NCBI RefSeq assembly: GCF_000699445.3
Contig: NC_067195.1
Coordinates: 54,478,465 to 54,542,464, forward strand
Origin: Schistosoma haematobium
Lineage: Eukaryota; Platyhelminthes; Trematoda; Strigeidida; Schistosomatidae
Direction: 5' to 3'
DNA: 64,000 nt
Position 1 is the stretch's first letter. Every line of letters begins with the position of its first letter. The translations under genes were made by a program, and so were the position numbers. Shown in pieces: positions 1-31,900 of this stretch. Below the pieces are notes generated by a model. The model worked only from the letters and a program-made list of their open reading frames with translations, did not search any database and was not told where the DNA came from.

Positions 1-785
1 TGCACAACCACTCCAGCGGTAGCTGATCGCGATGTGATCAATCTGAGTCCAGGCTTGAGATGCAGAGGGAGGACGCCAGGTGGCACATCGGCGATGACTG
101 TGCCGAAAGTTAGTGCTAGCCAGAAACAGGTTGTGGTCTGTGCATAGTTGCAGTAGACGGTCCCCGTTATCTGTCCTGCGACCAACAAGTCCCCATCGGT
201 CACCTAGACGACTCTCTGTTGTGCCTAGACGTCCGACCTGAGCATTCAAATCTCCGGCTAATACTGCAATATCTGTCGAACGCACTTTCTGTAGATGAAC
301 TGTTAGCTGGTGGTAAAACTCATACTTGATCGCATACTGGTTGCAATCTGTCGGGGTATAGGCGGAGATGACGAAAAGACATCGTTTCTCACGCCGATTT
401 CTTCTCTTTTTAATTGAACTTTCTAATCTAACAGCACATAAATGACTATTAATGGGGATCCAATCGACTAGTGCTGCCTCAGCTCTAGCGCTTAGTGCGA
501 CACCAACGCCAGCGAGTCCAGACGAAGATGCCACAGGGTCCCCGGATAAGCGCACGTAAAACAAGCTTTTCGAAGCGACAGATGTAGAGCGAATTTTGTA
601 GTACTTCACCAGAGTCTTGAATACGGGTCTCGGATAGACAACAAAAATCGATATTAAGACTTTCCAAAGACATAGCCAGCCCTATATGTTGTCCAACCTG
701 CATGAGTGTGCCAACGTTGAAGGCAGCCAGTTTGAATGGCGCACGTGGTTTCAGAAAAACTGCTTCAGTCCTCGTATTCGGTGGT
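1..785 (-). pseudogene. SR2-like/RTE retrotransposon endonuclease fragment
   Basis: Reading leftwards from about 785, the minus strand encodes the N-terminal half of an APE-type endonuclease of a non-LTR retrotransposon. Recognisable pieces are LAAFNVGTL, CCLSETRIQDS, then after a frameshift near 606 GLAGVGVALSARAEAALVDW, CLFVISAYTPTDC, AGDLNAQVG and TQIDHIAIS. These are the usual endonuclease blocks, with the Glu of SETR and the Asp/Asn of AGDLNAQVG at catalytic positions. The same blocks occur in the plus-strand copy at 7917-11844, but this copy is clearly divergent, so it is a different subfamily or an older insertion. It runs off the left edge of the window, so the reverse transcriptase part is not seen. 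The frameshift makes it non-functional. Confidence 0.85.
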
Positions 786-893
786 AACATACAAATTTCA
801 ACCGGACAGTGACACGAGAACGTTTAGATACAGTCGAATTTCCACCAAAGACTAGCCGCTGTATAAGTATAAAAGAGGGTGAATAATGTGGTA

Positions 894-933
<40 letters not shown>

Positions 934-956
934 GTAATAATAATAATAATAATAAT
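894..956. repeat. (AAT)n microsatellite
   Basis: About 20 near-perfect AAT units with a single GTA interruption. It lies between the endonuclease relic and the repeat-C copy. Confidence 0.95.
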
Positions 957-1012
957 TTGATTGTTAGTTGAAGCAAGTAAAGTAGTTTCCATAATTATAG
1001 GCAGTTTATCAT

Positions 1013-1416
1013 ATTTGCGTGAGGGCTGTGATACTGTCCGGGTGCCCAGACCGAAGCAGGTGGTTATCTTAGGTGGCCACACCCGAGCCTTTGACCTAAA
1101 GGTCTAACCCACAGGACAGTGGAGCATCGTAAGGAGATGCAATCCCATGGTAGCCAGTGACCAACGAGTGGTTCATACGCCATTTGTTCCCGCAGGATAC
1201 TGGAGCCCATGTGCACCATTGGTTTGGAATCCGGTTAACGCGCCGGACATTCACTTTTCGTCTTCTCATTTTCATAAACAACACCCTCGCCACGAGAAGG
1301 CAATGAGTAGGACTTCCCTGACAGAGGCTGTATACACGTGGCCGTGTGAGAGTATTTCGAGAGGGAGAGCGGCCGTACCAAGGCATTTACAAATCGAACT
1401 CATCTCTCCATAAAGT
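1013..1416 (-). repeat. Repeat family C copy (SINE/retroposon-like), minus
   Basis: On the minus strand this stretch matches the plus-strand block at about 18140-18300. Both carry a tract reading GGCGTATGAACCA, then ATGGGA-TGCATCTCCTTACG, CTCCACTG-CTGTGG, and TTCGGTCTGGGCACCCGG followed by AGTATCACAGCCCTCAC. The copy extends further 5' than the one at 18 kb. It contains ORF shadows on both strands without recognisable domains. It is moderately GC-rich compared with its surroundings, as expected for a mobile repeat. The family name is not known to me. Confidence 0.75.
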
Positions 1417-2125
1417 CTCATTAAAATAGTTACTGTGTAGTGGAACGTGGTATCGATTTAGCAACAGTTGTCAGACAGAGTGAACAGTTTCGGTGCATCG
1501 AAAGCACAGCATTGGCAGGAAACTTGGAGGCCAGTCGAGAAGATAGTTCAGATTACAAGACACAACGAAAGATGAGAATGAACAATTGAAGGCTATATAT
1601 ATGTGCTATGTAAATAATTTGTAACTTCTCTCTATAAATATGCATACCTCCTGCCTATTGTCTTGTTTTTTCGATTTTATCTTCACAGCACGGATTAGCT
1701 TCAAGATAGATTTATCAACATTCTACTACGACGCTGTCGTCTATGTAGTCATGTTATGATTGCTTTCTGTGGGAGTTATTTACTAATAACATTGGATAAT
1801 AGTTACACTGTATCATAAACTCGCTGGAGTTTCTTTTTACCCCACACTGGTACACAATAATTATTGTCTAAAAATGAGTATCAAGTGTTGATGGAAAACA
1901 ATCGCAAATTTTGTATTCCAATTAAAAATTATTTATTTCCTACTCTTCCAATTTCATGCTTTTACTTATTATTTAGCGCACGTTACTCGCTCTTGTTGTT
2001 TTATCGTTTTGCACTTTTTCGCAGATTTATTTGTTTACAAGTGCATTAAAGGAAGTAGGGATATCCTAAGTCAAATGTAAATGAAGAAATGAGTTGATTT
2101 CAATTAATTAATAATTGCACTGAAG

Positions 2126-2128
<3 letters not shown>

Positions 2129-2188
<60 letters not shown>
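2129..2188. repeat. (TA)n microsatellite
   Basis: About 30 uninterrupted TA units. It is a likely length-polymorphic locus. Confidence 0.95.
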
Positions 2189-2189
<1 letters not shown>

Positions 2190-4223
2190 TAGTTAATACA
2201 TTTAATTAATAAAGTGTATATTTGTACATTCATCAAGTGAACTTTTTACATATTTTTTACTGTTGGATAGTAAAACATAAAAACTATTAACTAATGCTTT
2301 CTAATTTTTTATACTGATAATATTAAGTTTTCAGTAATCCCCCGGTTCACCATCATATCAGTTACTTTCATATTGTACTCCTTACAAAAACTACCTTAAT
2401 TCATAACAATAATTATTATGACGTGCTTGACCCTTTAGTTTAATTGAATAAGTTAGAAAATCTTATGTCTTATACACAACCATATACATCTATTGTGTCT
2501 TTCCAGTCGAGTGTTTCTCATACACATGATTTTCATTTAGTAATTATCATGAATACCAAAGTACGTATAATTTATTTATCTAATACGTAGAGATGTAAAT
2601 GCATTCATATTTGTACACGTTATTTTTCAAAAGTGATTACTATCCACTTTCAAGTCATATTATATTGGTTTACATAATAAATCACTCATTGTACGCAACT
2701 GCTTCTCAAAATCATTCAGCCTTCTGTGTTCTAACCACTTTTCGTTGATAATATCTACTGATTGTAATTGGAATTAAGTCAAATCAGTAGTTTAAAATGT
2801 TATCAAAACAAAACGAGATATTGTCATTCATAGTCTTCTAAATGTTAAACACTACACTTCTTTATATAGGTCATCATAACATTACCTCTACATTCTTGTC
2901 ATTCCTTAGAAAAGTTATCTTCATTAATTTTAGGTGATGCTATTATGAGCTACCTTCTCTCTCTGTCAACATACTTTCATAAAACTATGTTTTGTTTCAT
3001 ATTTGTCTCTTTGTCCAAGTGTTGTTTTTTCTCTGATGCAAAATTCAAAGTTTTTTAGAATAATATGTGAAAAAAATTTTCTACCTATGTATTATAAGTG
3101 GCCAAGATTATTCTGGACAAAATTGTCATAAATAATCATTATTAATTCATCTTGGAAAAAATTAGTGATATTTGTTTTCATGATAGAATGTTGTCATAAC
3201 ATACACTAAGTAATTCATAAAATTTTATCGACTAAAGAATAACAAAACTAAACCCAAACTAATTGTTTCCAGGTTAATTTTATCCTCTTTTATAAAATAG
3301 TACTTTCCACTCTATAACTAAGGCTAAAAAGGACTGGACTTGTATTCACAAACAAAGTACTCTTCGCTCTAAATAAAGGTATGAAACCGTCAATACGAAG
3401 AACATATGTATTTCGTTCATCAAAATGCCTTTCATTTACCATTACTGTTTATTGTACTTTACAAAAGTGTTCCACCAAACATTAGACCTTCTAGAATTTT
3501 CATGCTTAACACAAATTATGTTTCCGCTTTTAACACAGTGGACTAAATATACTATGAACTCCCAATGATACTAATATATCTATCATCTTATCCCCCTCAT
3601 TTGTCGATATATCTTCTGTGATTCAAACTAAACTTTTTGAAATGAAAAATATATGCACTGTTATCCTTCTTACTCTTTATTCTCAGTAGCATAATAAATT
3701 AAACAATCTGAGCATATCCTATGTTTTTGTTTTTATATAAACAAGTAGTATGATTTGCATAAAATAAATAATTTGACTAAATCTAAACCAATCGTTTCAC
3801 TGGGATTTTGATTAGTTTATAACCGATCATTCAGATTGTAGAATGAAATCCTCTCCCTACTATCACAACTGACCATATAGCAATTCTTAACCAAATAATT
3901 CATTTTGCCGTTCTAAATTTATTATCTCGAAATGCTATTCATTTTGTTTGTTTGTTTTTTACCTTTTAATCATAAATATTATTGTGGTTGATCGATTATT
4001 TATTTGTTTGTGCATGTCTATCTTAATAAGCATGTTATTACTGTGATACACGTTGTTTATTCGTTCTGTTTTGATCTCATTTTCTTTATAGCAAATTATC
4101 TTTATTAGTCTGTTATTAGCTTGTAATAGGAAACGTTTTTTAGAATAGGGAATTCATTTCTTATTAATACTCGGTATTAATAATTAAGTCAATTATAAGT
4201 AGATTTCCTCCTCAGTAAATCAA

Positions 4224-4225
<2 letters not shown>

Positions 4226-4268
<43 letters not shown>
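4226..4268. repeat. (TA)n microsatellite
   Basis: About 21 TA units. Confidence 0.95.
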
Positions 4269-4269
<1 letters not shown>

Positions 4270-5492
4270 CTATTCACGGTCAGCACTTGGTTGAATTGTA
4301 TTACGGAGAATTGACTTTATCACTTGATAGTCAACTTCAAAATGTATTCCACACATTATTGTTCATCGCTATGTGAATACAATTTTTACTAAGGAAATAG
4401 TAACTGGTTGTTTATAACCCTTGATTTTAGTACAAATGTTTTTGTGTGGCTATTACAGTTGTTCAGTATTTTCCTAGTACGATGAAAACCGCTAAAATTT
4501 AATATACACATATCTGCAACATAGATGTTCACTTCACTGCAGTACTATTTCCCAGCATATTAATATATGAGCAGTTCTTCAATACATTTTGTCCTACTTT
4601 GTTTATATTAAACTCGACAACTTCAGTTCAAAGGCGCATACATTAAATATTAATATTTACACCATTACTTTTGTCTCCGAAACTACAGTCGCATTTAGTC
4701 TAAATAAATTTCAAATACTTAGACAAAATACTGTGCTATTTCATTATGAAAACTTATGTTTGATAAATAATGTTGTTCAAAAGTAAACAAGATATTTTGT
4801 TAACTCGAATGTGTTCCGTTCGGTAATCTTCCATTGCTACCGATAATAAACTTAATGACAAAAATAATTCATTGATCACTCATCTTTCTAAACATACTAT
4901 TATACTTTAATTACCTCAGCTGAGTTTTAACTAGGCTACTGCGTTGTGTATAATAATTTTCATAAATCTTCGAGTTCATCACACCAACTTTTACAACTCA
5001 ATAGTCTAGTCGTTTCGAACACTGATTATTTTGTAGTTTTACACTACATATTGATTTCATTAAAACAAACATTGAAAATTAGGAAGAATAAATATCTCAT
5101 TCTAGTAGCTTTGAAGCCTTGAACGAAGGCCTCCAGGTCTCACAGCGATCACTTCACCTGCAGATCATTGAATTGGAAACAGGTGGTTTAAATTCTTAAC
5201 TTAAGTCATTTGACAATCTCACATGTCCATCATTAATTGTCATCGGTAGCATTTATCTCGTATTCCACTTGGTTATTTTAATTTTCAAGTTTAATGAATT
5301 CTATGAAGGTAAAATGTACCTTTAGAGCCTGAAATAATTCTCTGTAAAAACAGACTTTCTGTAAACAACAATTAATTATTGTTTTATAGACATTAATTTC
5401 TCATTTTAATTCATAATAAGTGTTCTTTGTTTTTTTCTTTATATTTATCGCCTATCTTCATTGTTGTTTGGTTTTGTTTCTTTTTACTTCAG

Positions 5493-23527
<18,035 letters not shown>

Positions 23528-25079
23528 TCAGTCGGTATCATATTCCTAATGTTGGTGATAATAATAACTCCAATGTCCAGAATTTTGTTTTGTGCAAAGA
23601 CGATATTTTCTTTCACCCCCTCTGGGCTGTTTTTCTTCTGTTTTTTCTCTTCGTAGATTCTATAACTAGGTGCTATATTTTCTTTCTATCGCAGTGTTTA
23701 AACGCTGCTTGTGTGCAATTACAGAAAGGAAGAAACAAGAGGAGTGTATATATACATATATATTTCCTATAACGATCATCAGGTGTGTATAGAACTTGTT
23801 TTTTTCTCGTCGTTTACTTTACAGCTAAGAATAATGTATGTAATTAAATGGGATTACCTGTTTCACAACTTTCCATGTAACATTGTGTTTGTCAGGTGAA
23901 AACAAAGTAATTCCCAGCGAATCTCTCTCGTTTCTTGTCACATTGTTTTTCAAAACTTTTTTAACTATCTCTGTTTTTTTCTTTTTTTCTTTACATTGTA
24001 TCTCTTTTTCAGTCAGACTGTGATAATTTTCCTATTTAATGTCTTATAGAAATTAGATTATAGATAACGTTTTTTAATCCGAGGTTCAGTGTTGAGTATT
24101 CTTGTTCCTTTCCTTGATTCTTTCCTGATCTATACTATTTTATTCTGTCATCTAGTTTATGTTTAACCTTTTCACACTTTTCAACAGATTTCTTATTTTT
24201 TCTCTAACAATAATGTCTGTTTTTTTCCACTTTCAGGTGAATGAATTTCTTCTGACTATAAACAACACATATATATTTATATTTTATGCCTATACTTTTC
24301 TGCTCCGTGTAAATCTTTAGAAATTTTTATTTGTTTAACTGACCAACGTTGTCAGTCGCACGTTTCATTAGTGTGTAGTTTTGTTTGTTTGTGAAACTAT
24401 CTGTGTTACTTTGCTTCCAGATGTATATAAATATATATAGTGGAACTTCGCTTGTTGAATGGGTTAGTTTTTTGTTGAAAATATATGATTACTACATTTG
24501 GCCCGTTGAAGCATGTTAATGGTAGTGGTTAGGGTCTATAATATTGTTGTCAAATGCGTGGCATTAAACAAGACATGAATCTAGCATGTATTAGTTTTCA
24601 GCACATCCACTTATCTCATTAAAATTTTTCAAAGACTATAGATTGGATTGATGTATCTTAAGCCATCTACACTACTAACAATATATGTAATTACCAGGTT
24701 ACTGTACTTTTTCACATGACTGATGACTCATAGAAATCCCAACTTTCCTAAACTTCCATTAGAAGACTACGTGTATAGTCGTTATGCACGTAATGTCATT
24801 CTGATTTACGAATAAAATACCAAGTCGCAGGGTACCACTGTGTTATAATCTCTCTCTTACAGTTATGACCCAGCTATTCCTATTGCTTAGTATTCTCGGA
24901 CACCGATTCACTCGACAAGTCCCCAAATCAGAACACGGTTGGACAGGAAAGAGATTATATTCCAAATAACAAATTTAGATGGAAGTAAGAAGCACAATAG
25001 AGAAAACGTTAGTATATTTATGGTTTTAACATGAGAAGATTCTAGAGTATTCTCCAACTATCGACTAGTGTTGATTGAA
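23528..25079 (+). other. Mannosidase 3' UTR and intergenic DNA
   Basis: AT- and T-rich. A poly(A) signal cannot be chosen with confidence; AATAAA occurs at about 24811. A non-repeat-like CA/GT-poor segment at 24840-25080 contains no recognised coding sequence. Confidence 0.45.
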
Positions 25080-25910
25080 TAAGAATTAGCCAATCAGCGT
25101 GCACCAAAGCAATTGAGCATGCTTAAATCCAGTCTATGTCCCGCTAAGACCTCCCCTTTGAGCAGATTCGTAGGATCTGGTGTTAAGAGGACGCTTACGC
25201 TTCTTCTTGGGCCGCGACGTACGATTCGGTGGACAATGACCGTCTTTATGTCCATGTTTGTTGCACACCTGACATTTATGCTTCTTAAATGGACAGAATC
25301 GTACATAATGCCACTCACCACATAACCAGCATGCAATCGTTGGTTTGTTATGAGTTGTTATTGGCTTCTGAACTTATAACCTAGTAATAGCATTGACACT
25401 ACTGCAGGTTAAGTTAGGATTTACCTGTTCAATCAACTCGTTGTCGTGTCTGATGCTTTGTAGCCGCTTACACTCATCTGTCAATGTTCTGAGTGTGACG
25501 TTTGGGTCTTGATCCAGTCGAGCCAAAAGTCTAGTCCTGATCTCAGCATCTTGTGGTGACTGAAGAGCTTTGATGAATATTAAGCATTTAAGTTGGTCAT
25601 CTGTCAACGAGCGTAACTTGAACCGTTCACATTCTGTTGACGATGTCTGCTAGAACACCATATTTATCGGCTTAGCGTTTCACCAAATTTAGACACCGAT
25701 ATCGAATACTAAACAATGAGGATGACTCACCGAATATCTCTGACAATCGCACTACCGTCTCCTCGAAACTGAGCTCTCGAGGTAACTAGCAATATATGGT
25801 CAGTATAATGTGCATGTTCATTGCTTCCCAACTTACGTACCAACAGTCGAGTCTTCCACGCATCGTCTTGGTTACAGAAATGTTGACTTGTTTGTTGAGT
25901 TAGTCACATT
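25080..25910 (-). pseudogene. Ty3/gypsy-type Gag relic (Boudicca/CsRn1-like)
   Basis: On the minus strand the capsid-like part reads LTDDQLKCLIFIKALQSPQD and LLARLDQDPNVTLRTLTDEC. It is followed by two zinc knuckles: CWLCGEWHYVRFC (CX2CX3HX4C) and CQVCNKHGHKDGHC (CX2CX4HX4C). The N-terminal region (25620-25910) needs several frame changes to read. Protease and polymerase are absent. The double knuckle resembles the Gag of trematode gypsy-like elements, but the subfamily is an inference. It is truncated and frameshifted. Confidence 0.75.
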
Positions 25911-28900
25911 TTTATTACAAAACTGAATAACGTCTTTATAGATACAGGTTTTTATCTTTAACCAGTAAAAAGTTTCATAATTATTTATTTAAGACGATCA
26001 AATGACTTTATATTTCCAACAATAGTATCTTACTTTCAACTGACTCGGAATGGGTTTACCATAATCCTTTTTATTAACTATGCGAACAAAATAAATTTTC
26101 ATTTAGATATACTCTGAAACATCACTGAAGATTTGTGCTTATGGATTTTCTAATATCTATTTCATTAGGTTCAAAAGTAATTTCTACTGCGGTCGCCTGT
26201 CTACACTAATAACACACTACAGTGGTGTAAATCTCGACGTTCTTATGTTTAATAGTTACTATAATTAAACGAAGATATAAATAGGACTCAGCTTTATGTT
26301 TGTTGTTATAGAGGGACGAATACTGTAACAGTTGAAACTGGTTGTCGAATTATTATTAATCATAACTTCTTCGTGCGATTACGGGGTAGCTAGATTACTA
26401 TGTATATGTATGTTTATCATAAGCGTTCGCGTAACCCATTAATTACTATAATATGACTTATTATTCTTAATTTTTTCCTATTTATATTTTCCATATTCAC
26501 AGCCACCTGGCTCGTCAATATACTGTTGTTATTTTGTATTTTATGGCATGACGCAGTCCACTATGTCTGTATGTAATTCACATTTGTTAGAAATATAAGT
26601 ATGGTAAAGGCTTGCTGTTGAATTTTCTACTCAAGGCATAACTCAGAAGCTTGAGAATGACGGCCTAATAGGAACTTAACTGCATCGGCTCAAGGTCAGT
26701 AGTGCTGGTAGGGCGTACGACTGGTCAAATTGGAGACACTAGGCTATAGAGGCAATAGTAGACACAGAATGCACAGCAATTAAAATTAGAATTGTGATTG
26801 GTGGCTTGCCACGTGATATTAGTAAGTAATTTTAAAACATAATACTTAGTTACTGTTTGGTCAGCCTTTAAAGTATATAGTGATATTGTTTTCTAGTCTT
26901 CATACAAACACTTCATCACATTTTTTGTGTTCATACTATTATTCCAGAAAGATATTTTATCGACTTTAAGAATTTATATCGCATAAAAACCGTCTCTAAA
27001 TAACGAAAATTATTCTTATAATGCTAAAACACTATTTGCATCCATAATTAGTATTACTGGTTAATTAGTCAACATAAATATTGAATCTAAAAAATTCTGT
27101 ACTAGAGGAATGCGTTTTGACCATATTTATATAAGTTTTTCAACATAATATTTCTTAAGATAATTGTTAGATAATTAGAATAGTTTATCGGGCTTATGAA
27201 GAAAAATCCATCTGTTCTTACTTTCTGCTTACTTCGATCAGCCTTATTTGATGTCCAGCCTATAGATACGTTTATTAATATACTATAATTCATATTGTAA
27301 AGACAGCATGATGAAATACTTTTTCCCTTCAAGTACTATTTGTTTATCTTCAGTTTGACCAAGTAATTTTGGCATTAGAGATGCATTAAAGAGTATTACC
27401 TGTTGATTATTTACAAGATTATTGTGAGCATCAAATTTATTAAACTAAGTTTGCGTGTAATATCAAAAAACTATCAAACTGATTACCATAGAATCCAATC
27501 CTTAATATTTATAACAGAACTTTGTGATATGCATAATGTACCTTTAGCGTTGCTATTTGACAAACACCATCAAGACTTCACTATGTGATTGAAAAGAAAT
27601 ATTCACTTCACGATAAATAAATATTAAGAAATTTCAGTGAGATTTTTAATTACTATTTAACATTACCACAGTTGTATGTATATTTTCTCTTTCTATTCAC
27701 TGTCTAAACAAGTTTTGATCATATTGGAATTCATGTATCAAATATATAAAATGCGAAAAGAAAATGTATCAGAGAAGATGAATTGTTTATAAACTTCTGT
27801 GAATATCAATAAACTGTAACTAGCTATTATTTAGATAAGTTTATTCCTAATGTTCACCAACTGAAAGAATATTTAAGATAAGTAAATGCTATGCTGGTTG
27901 GCGGCCTATGCTCCTCCACGAGGGGTTACAGGAGTAAGTAAGAAGTAAGGTAAAATGCTTACAAATGTTATATGTTGGGAATACTTTAGTATAACCAAAA
28001 ATATACTGTTAAATAAGTATTATCCCATCTAAATTAGACAATACATATTTTGTAACATAACTAATATTTAATGAGAATTTGTTATTTTATAGTAAAATAA
28101 TTTTTTAGGAAGAATGAATCGTATACAAAATGTAATGAATAGTTGGTTAAATCATTATACTTTTTTATAGTAAAGAGATGAACGAATCATTGATGTAAAT
28201 ATGTTCAACAGGTAAATGGGATATACAAATGTTATTTTAAACTAATCTTAAAAATAAATGTGTTATACATTTTTTGATATACAGTGATAAATTATTTTAT
28301 TACATTAAAATCAATCATTCTTGACGAATCCTGTTTCCTTAATATCAGAAACTAAGTGATGAAATTTCAAAATCACTGTACAGCATAGGTTCTAAATGTT
28401 TACTTCAATGAACTTTCATTGAATGTTCCGAAATAAAGTTGGGATGAATATTGAAATTGTAATTAGGTTCTGTAACATTTTATTAACTTCAGAAACATGT
28501 GCTTGAAATATTCACAAGCAACCTGCACAAATTGATGTTAGAAAACTTATTTTTTCTGGACTGGGAGTATGTACTTCCGCCCCCCTCCACAAAAAAATAA
28601 CTACTCTCCATTTGTTATAGTACACCTTGTTTCATTACGGTTTTGAATGTTCAAAACCTCACTAAAAGTCCTGCTTTTCATCTTCCTCATCGTTTCACAC
28701 TACCTCAATCTTCTGCACTGATTATTTCTCCTAATTCAGGTGATCACTAGTTTGAAATTACAACAAATCAAAATGTCTTGTGCTTCCGTTTATACAGGAG
28801 ATCAATCGTATTCCCTCCTGTTTTTGCATAATCTCTGTTTTATTAACAGCCCTCCCCTGAGTACTCGACTCACAATAAAATTATAGATTATGGACAAGCA

Positions 28901-31900
28901 AAAGTAACTCATAACCTGAATAAAACAAAGATTGACGCAGAGTAATAAGAATTCGTTTTTATTTCTTTAGTTTTCACAAGCTGTTTATAACAGTATTCGT
29001 ATTGAAATATATCATAACATTTTTATATGTCTGAGCGAATTCCTACAAACCTGTGAATAAAATGTCCCACAGCTCGAAACAACGAAATAACTTGACACTT
29101 AGTCGATGAAAGCCATATTGTCGATGTCTCTAAAACTTTAATAATAATTGACATACAACAGCTGTCAGAAAACTGAAACCAATATATGAGTTCAGAAAGA
29201 AACATTTGTTAATAATTCACCACCATGGTGAATAGATATTTTTTTGAATAAATCAAACAGAGCGAACGTTGCAAAATTATGCTATTTAAGGTGCTTTAAA
29301 GTTGTTTCTAACGACCCTGAAATGTCAACGTTATTTTTCCAATCAAACAGGTGACAGACAATTGCACTGCTAAAAACTCCTAGAACAGAGAGTTTTGCTC
29401 ACATCTACAATAATTAAGACCAAAATGTCAACATGATATGTCCTAGTACAACACATTGAAATGAGCGAGTCGAATGTTATTAATGCAATAAGATCATTAA
29501 ATAATGAAATGAACATGAATTAATTGAAATATATATCAGCGAACAGTTTTATATTAATGTATAAACCCAAACTGTACGCTACAAGTGTTAAATATAAGAG
29601 TATCAGTGATCATTTTCCTGCACTGCAATTAGAGCTAACACTTAATTTTACATATTTGAATTTATTGAGTACATACTTTGCTGTCGTTATTGTTTAATGA
29701 GATGGGAAGAATCACAGCTCCACCTATTGTTTTGCAACCTTCATTTATATTTCATGAGACAATTAACCCAAAGTTATGTGATTATATTTGGCTATTTTGT
29801 ACCTGCTAACTTTATTTCTCCAAGTTACACTCATTAGTTGTGTTATTCTGTTTATTGATACTTATTCAGCTAGAATTTGATCTGTACGCTGGTGAAAGAA
29901 ACATGTTTCCAGTAGTGAAATAATAAAATTCCGTAAAACGTTAACGAAACAGTTAGTAAACACAATTCCATTTTAATTTTTCTGTCTCTCTAGTACATCC
30001 ATAGAATACGTGATTGGCGTTGTAAACAAGTATCTGGAAGTTTCTAAAAGATACTTTTCAAAAATACTTTTATAAACATACTGCTATGATTTAATTGTGA
30101 AGAATTTTTTCTAAGTTAACAAAATGTCGTCATACATTCTTATAGCTGTCAAAACATATTAATTCATTAAAAACTAGATCACAAGACCAAACTAAAATAT
30201 TTATTTCAAAGAAATAATAGTAAATGTAATTTCGTTTTCTTATTATTTTACGAATAAAGATTGTTCGTAATCTACAACATTTATCAATCCATTCAGAGCA
30301 TTCTGTTTTGATTACAATTAATAAATAGGAAGGGATATCATTTTACTTGATTCCTTTCTGTGTTTACTAAATTATTTTACTATTCCTTTTCGAAGGTAAG
30401 GTTACTTACAACTTAAGCAATAATTGACAAGACTACTGTAAGTAGTAACCTTTATTTTAATTGTAAATACCTTTATTATTGATCAAAAAGCGTAGCAGTA
30501 ATAACAATCTTTTGACTAACCCACTTCGATTGATCACAACTATTTCAATAATTGAGAATTCGATAAAAACAGATATTTCGTATTAAGACGTACCGGTAGT
30601 GTAAATGAGAAATTAACCCACGAGAAAAGATATATTCATGATTACAACCTGTGAATCAATGTTTAACAATGCAGTGTTCAAAATCCTGAGTTCTAGGTTA
30701 TCTATGACTTTTGTCCAAATATAATTAGTCACGCGTTGATTTGTGGGTCAAACAGTCTTATTTTTATGGGCATTTACCATAAAGGTGATCAGCAGGCGAT
30801 CTGTAAGTCTACAGTATTGCTACGTCTGCGGAAGTATGTCTTTTTTGTATGTATGTATTTTGGGGACTGTTCTAGAAAACTGAAAGTAATTAACTATGGA
30901 ATCTCGTATGCACAAAGCATTTTGAGCCTTTAAGATGCTAGACAACGTCAGCATTTTTCAGAGGTTACAGATTATCAGATCGGCTTTCAACCTGCGATCT
31001 CATTAACTTCGCCTGAGCACAAGATACGTCTACCAGTTACAATACTACGACAAGGGATGATATAACATCACTCGAAAAAACTGAACTTTAAGTTAACAAC
31101 TTCTTACTCAGACGATGACAATTAGCAAACGCCATAGGCGGTATACTGTTCTCACATGAGACAGTGTTAAGTGATATTTTGATAAGAAGGCAAATCACTT
31201 ATAGCTTTTACGTGACTAGATTCGGGAATTATTGCTTCTACTTTCCACTGAGTTCGAAATCAATCATTTAATTTACTAAGCAGATCATTTTTCACTTCAT
31301 TTATATGTTACAATCTCCTATCTCCACTAATCTATGAAGACGCTGATCAGATGACATTGTGCTTCATAGTTAATAACCATTTTAACAGATACTTACAGTA
31401 TTTCAAAATTATAAACAGCGATGAGATATTTTCAATGAACTACACTCGTAGCTGAAGATATACCATTTTCCAGTGATTTCACTCTCTGACAATCAATTCA
31501 TTTTAGTTCATAACTAATCAGAAAACAATGGTTTATTATCCGGTCAGTTAATGTAATGGGAAGGAATTAGAAAAGGCTTTGAAGTTAAGGGATTCTGTTA
31601 TCTTAGATATAACTCATGGGATGATATTACTGATATGATATATTTTTACTCTGATGAGAAAATAAGATGTATATATTCCCTTTATTCTGACAAACTTCTG
31701 GAATTAAAGAGTCCCTAATCGCTTGGTCCCAAACGTCACAAAGAATAAGCTCGAAATCCCAGTGCTGCACATCTCATATCTATTAAATTTGGTTGAATTA
31801 GAATATCATAAGTCGAAAAATGTAGTTACTTCGTAATGCTTTGATCTTTAAGAATGGCTGTTTTTAGACAGGTACAAATTTGTTGTAAACTATAACCATG

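Larger units (their letters stand above)
1417..5492. other. Non-coding AT-rich stretch, probably intron upstream of the mannosidase exons
   Basis: I see no conserved coding segment. It holds two (TA)n runs and AT-rich unique-looking DNA. Since the first visible mannosidase exon at 5493 is an internal exon, this is most likely intron of that gene. Part of 5110-5180 (CTTGAACGAAGGCCTCCAGG) is less AT-rich and may be an old repeat. Confidence 0.6.

Noticed and set aside
1096..1386. 96-codon minus and 88-codon plus frames in repeat C
   Set aside because: Overlapping frames on both strands in a repeat, without domain or conserved start. Treated as repeat sequence.
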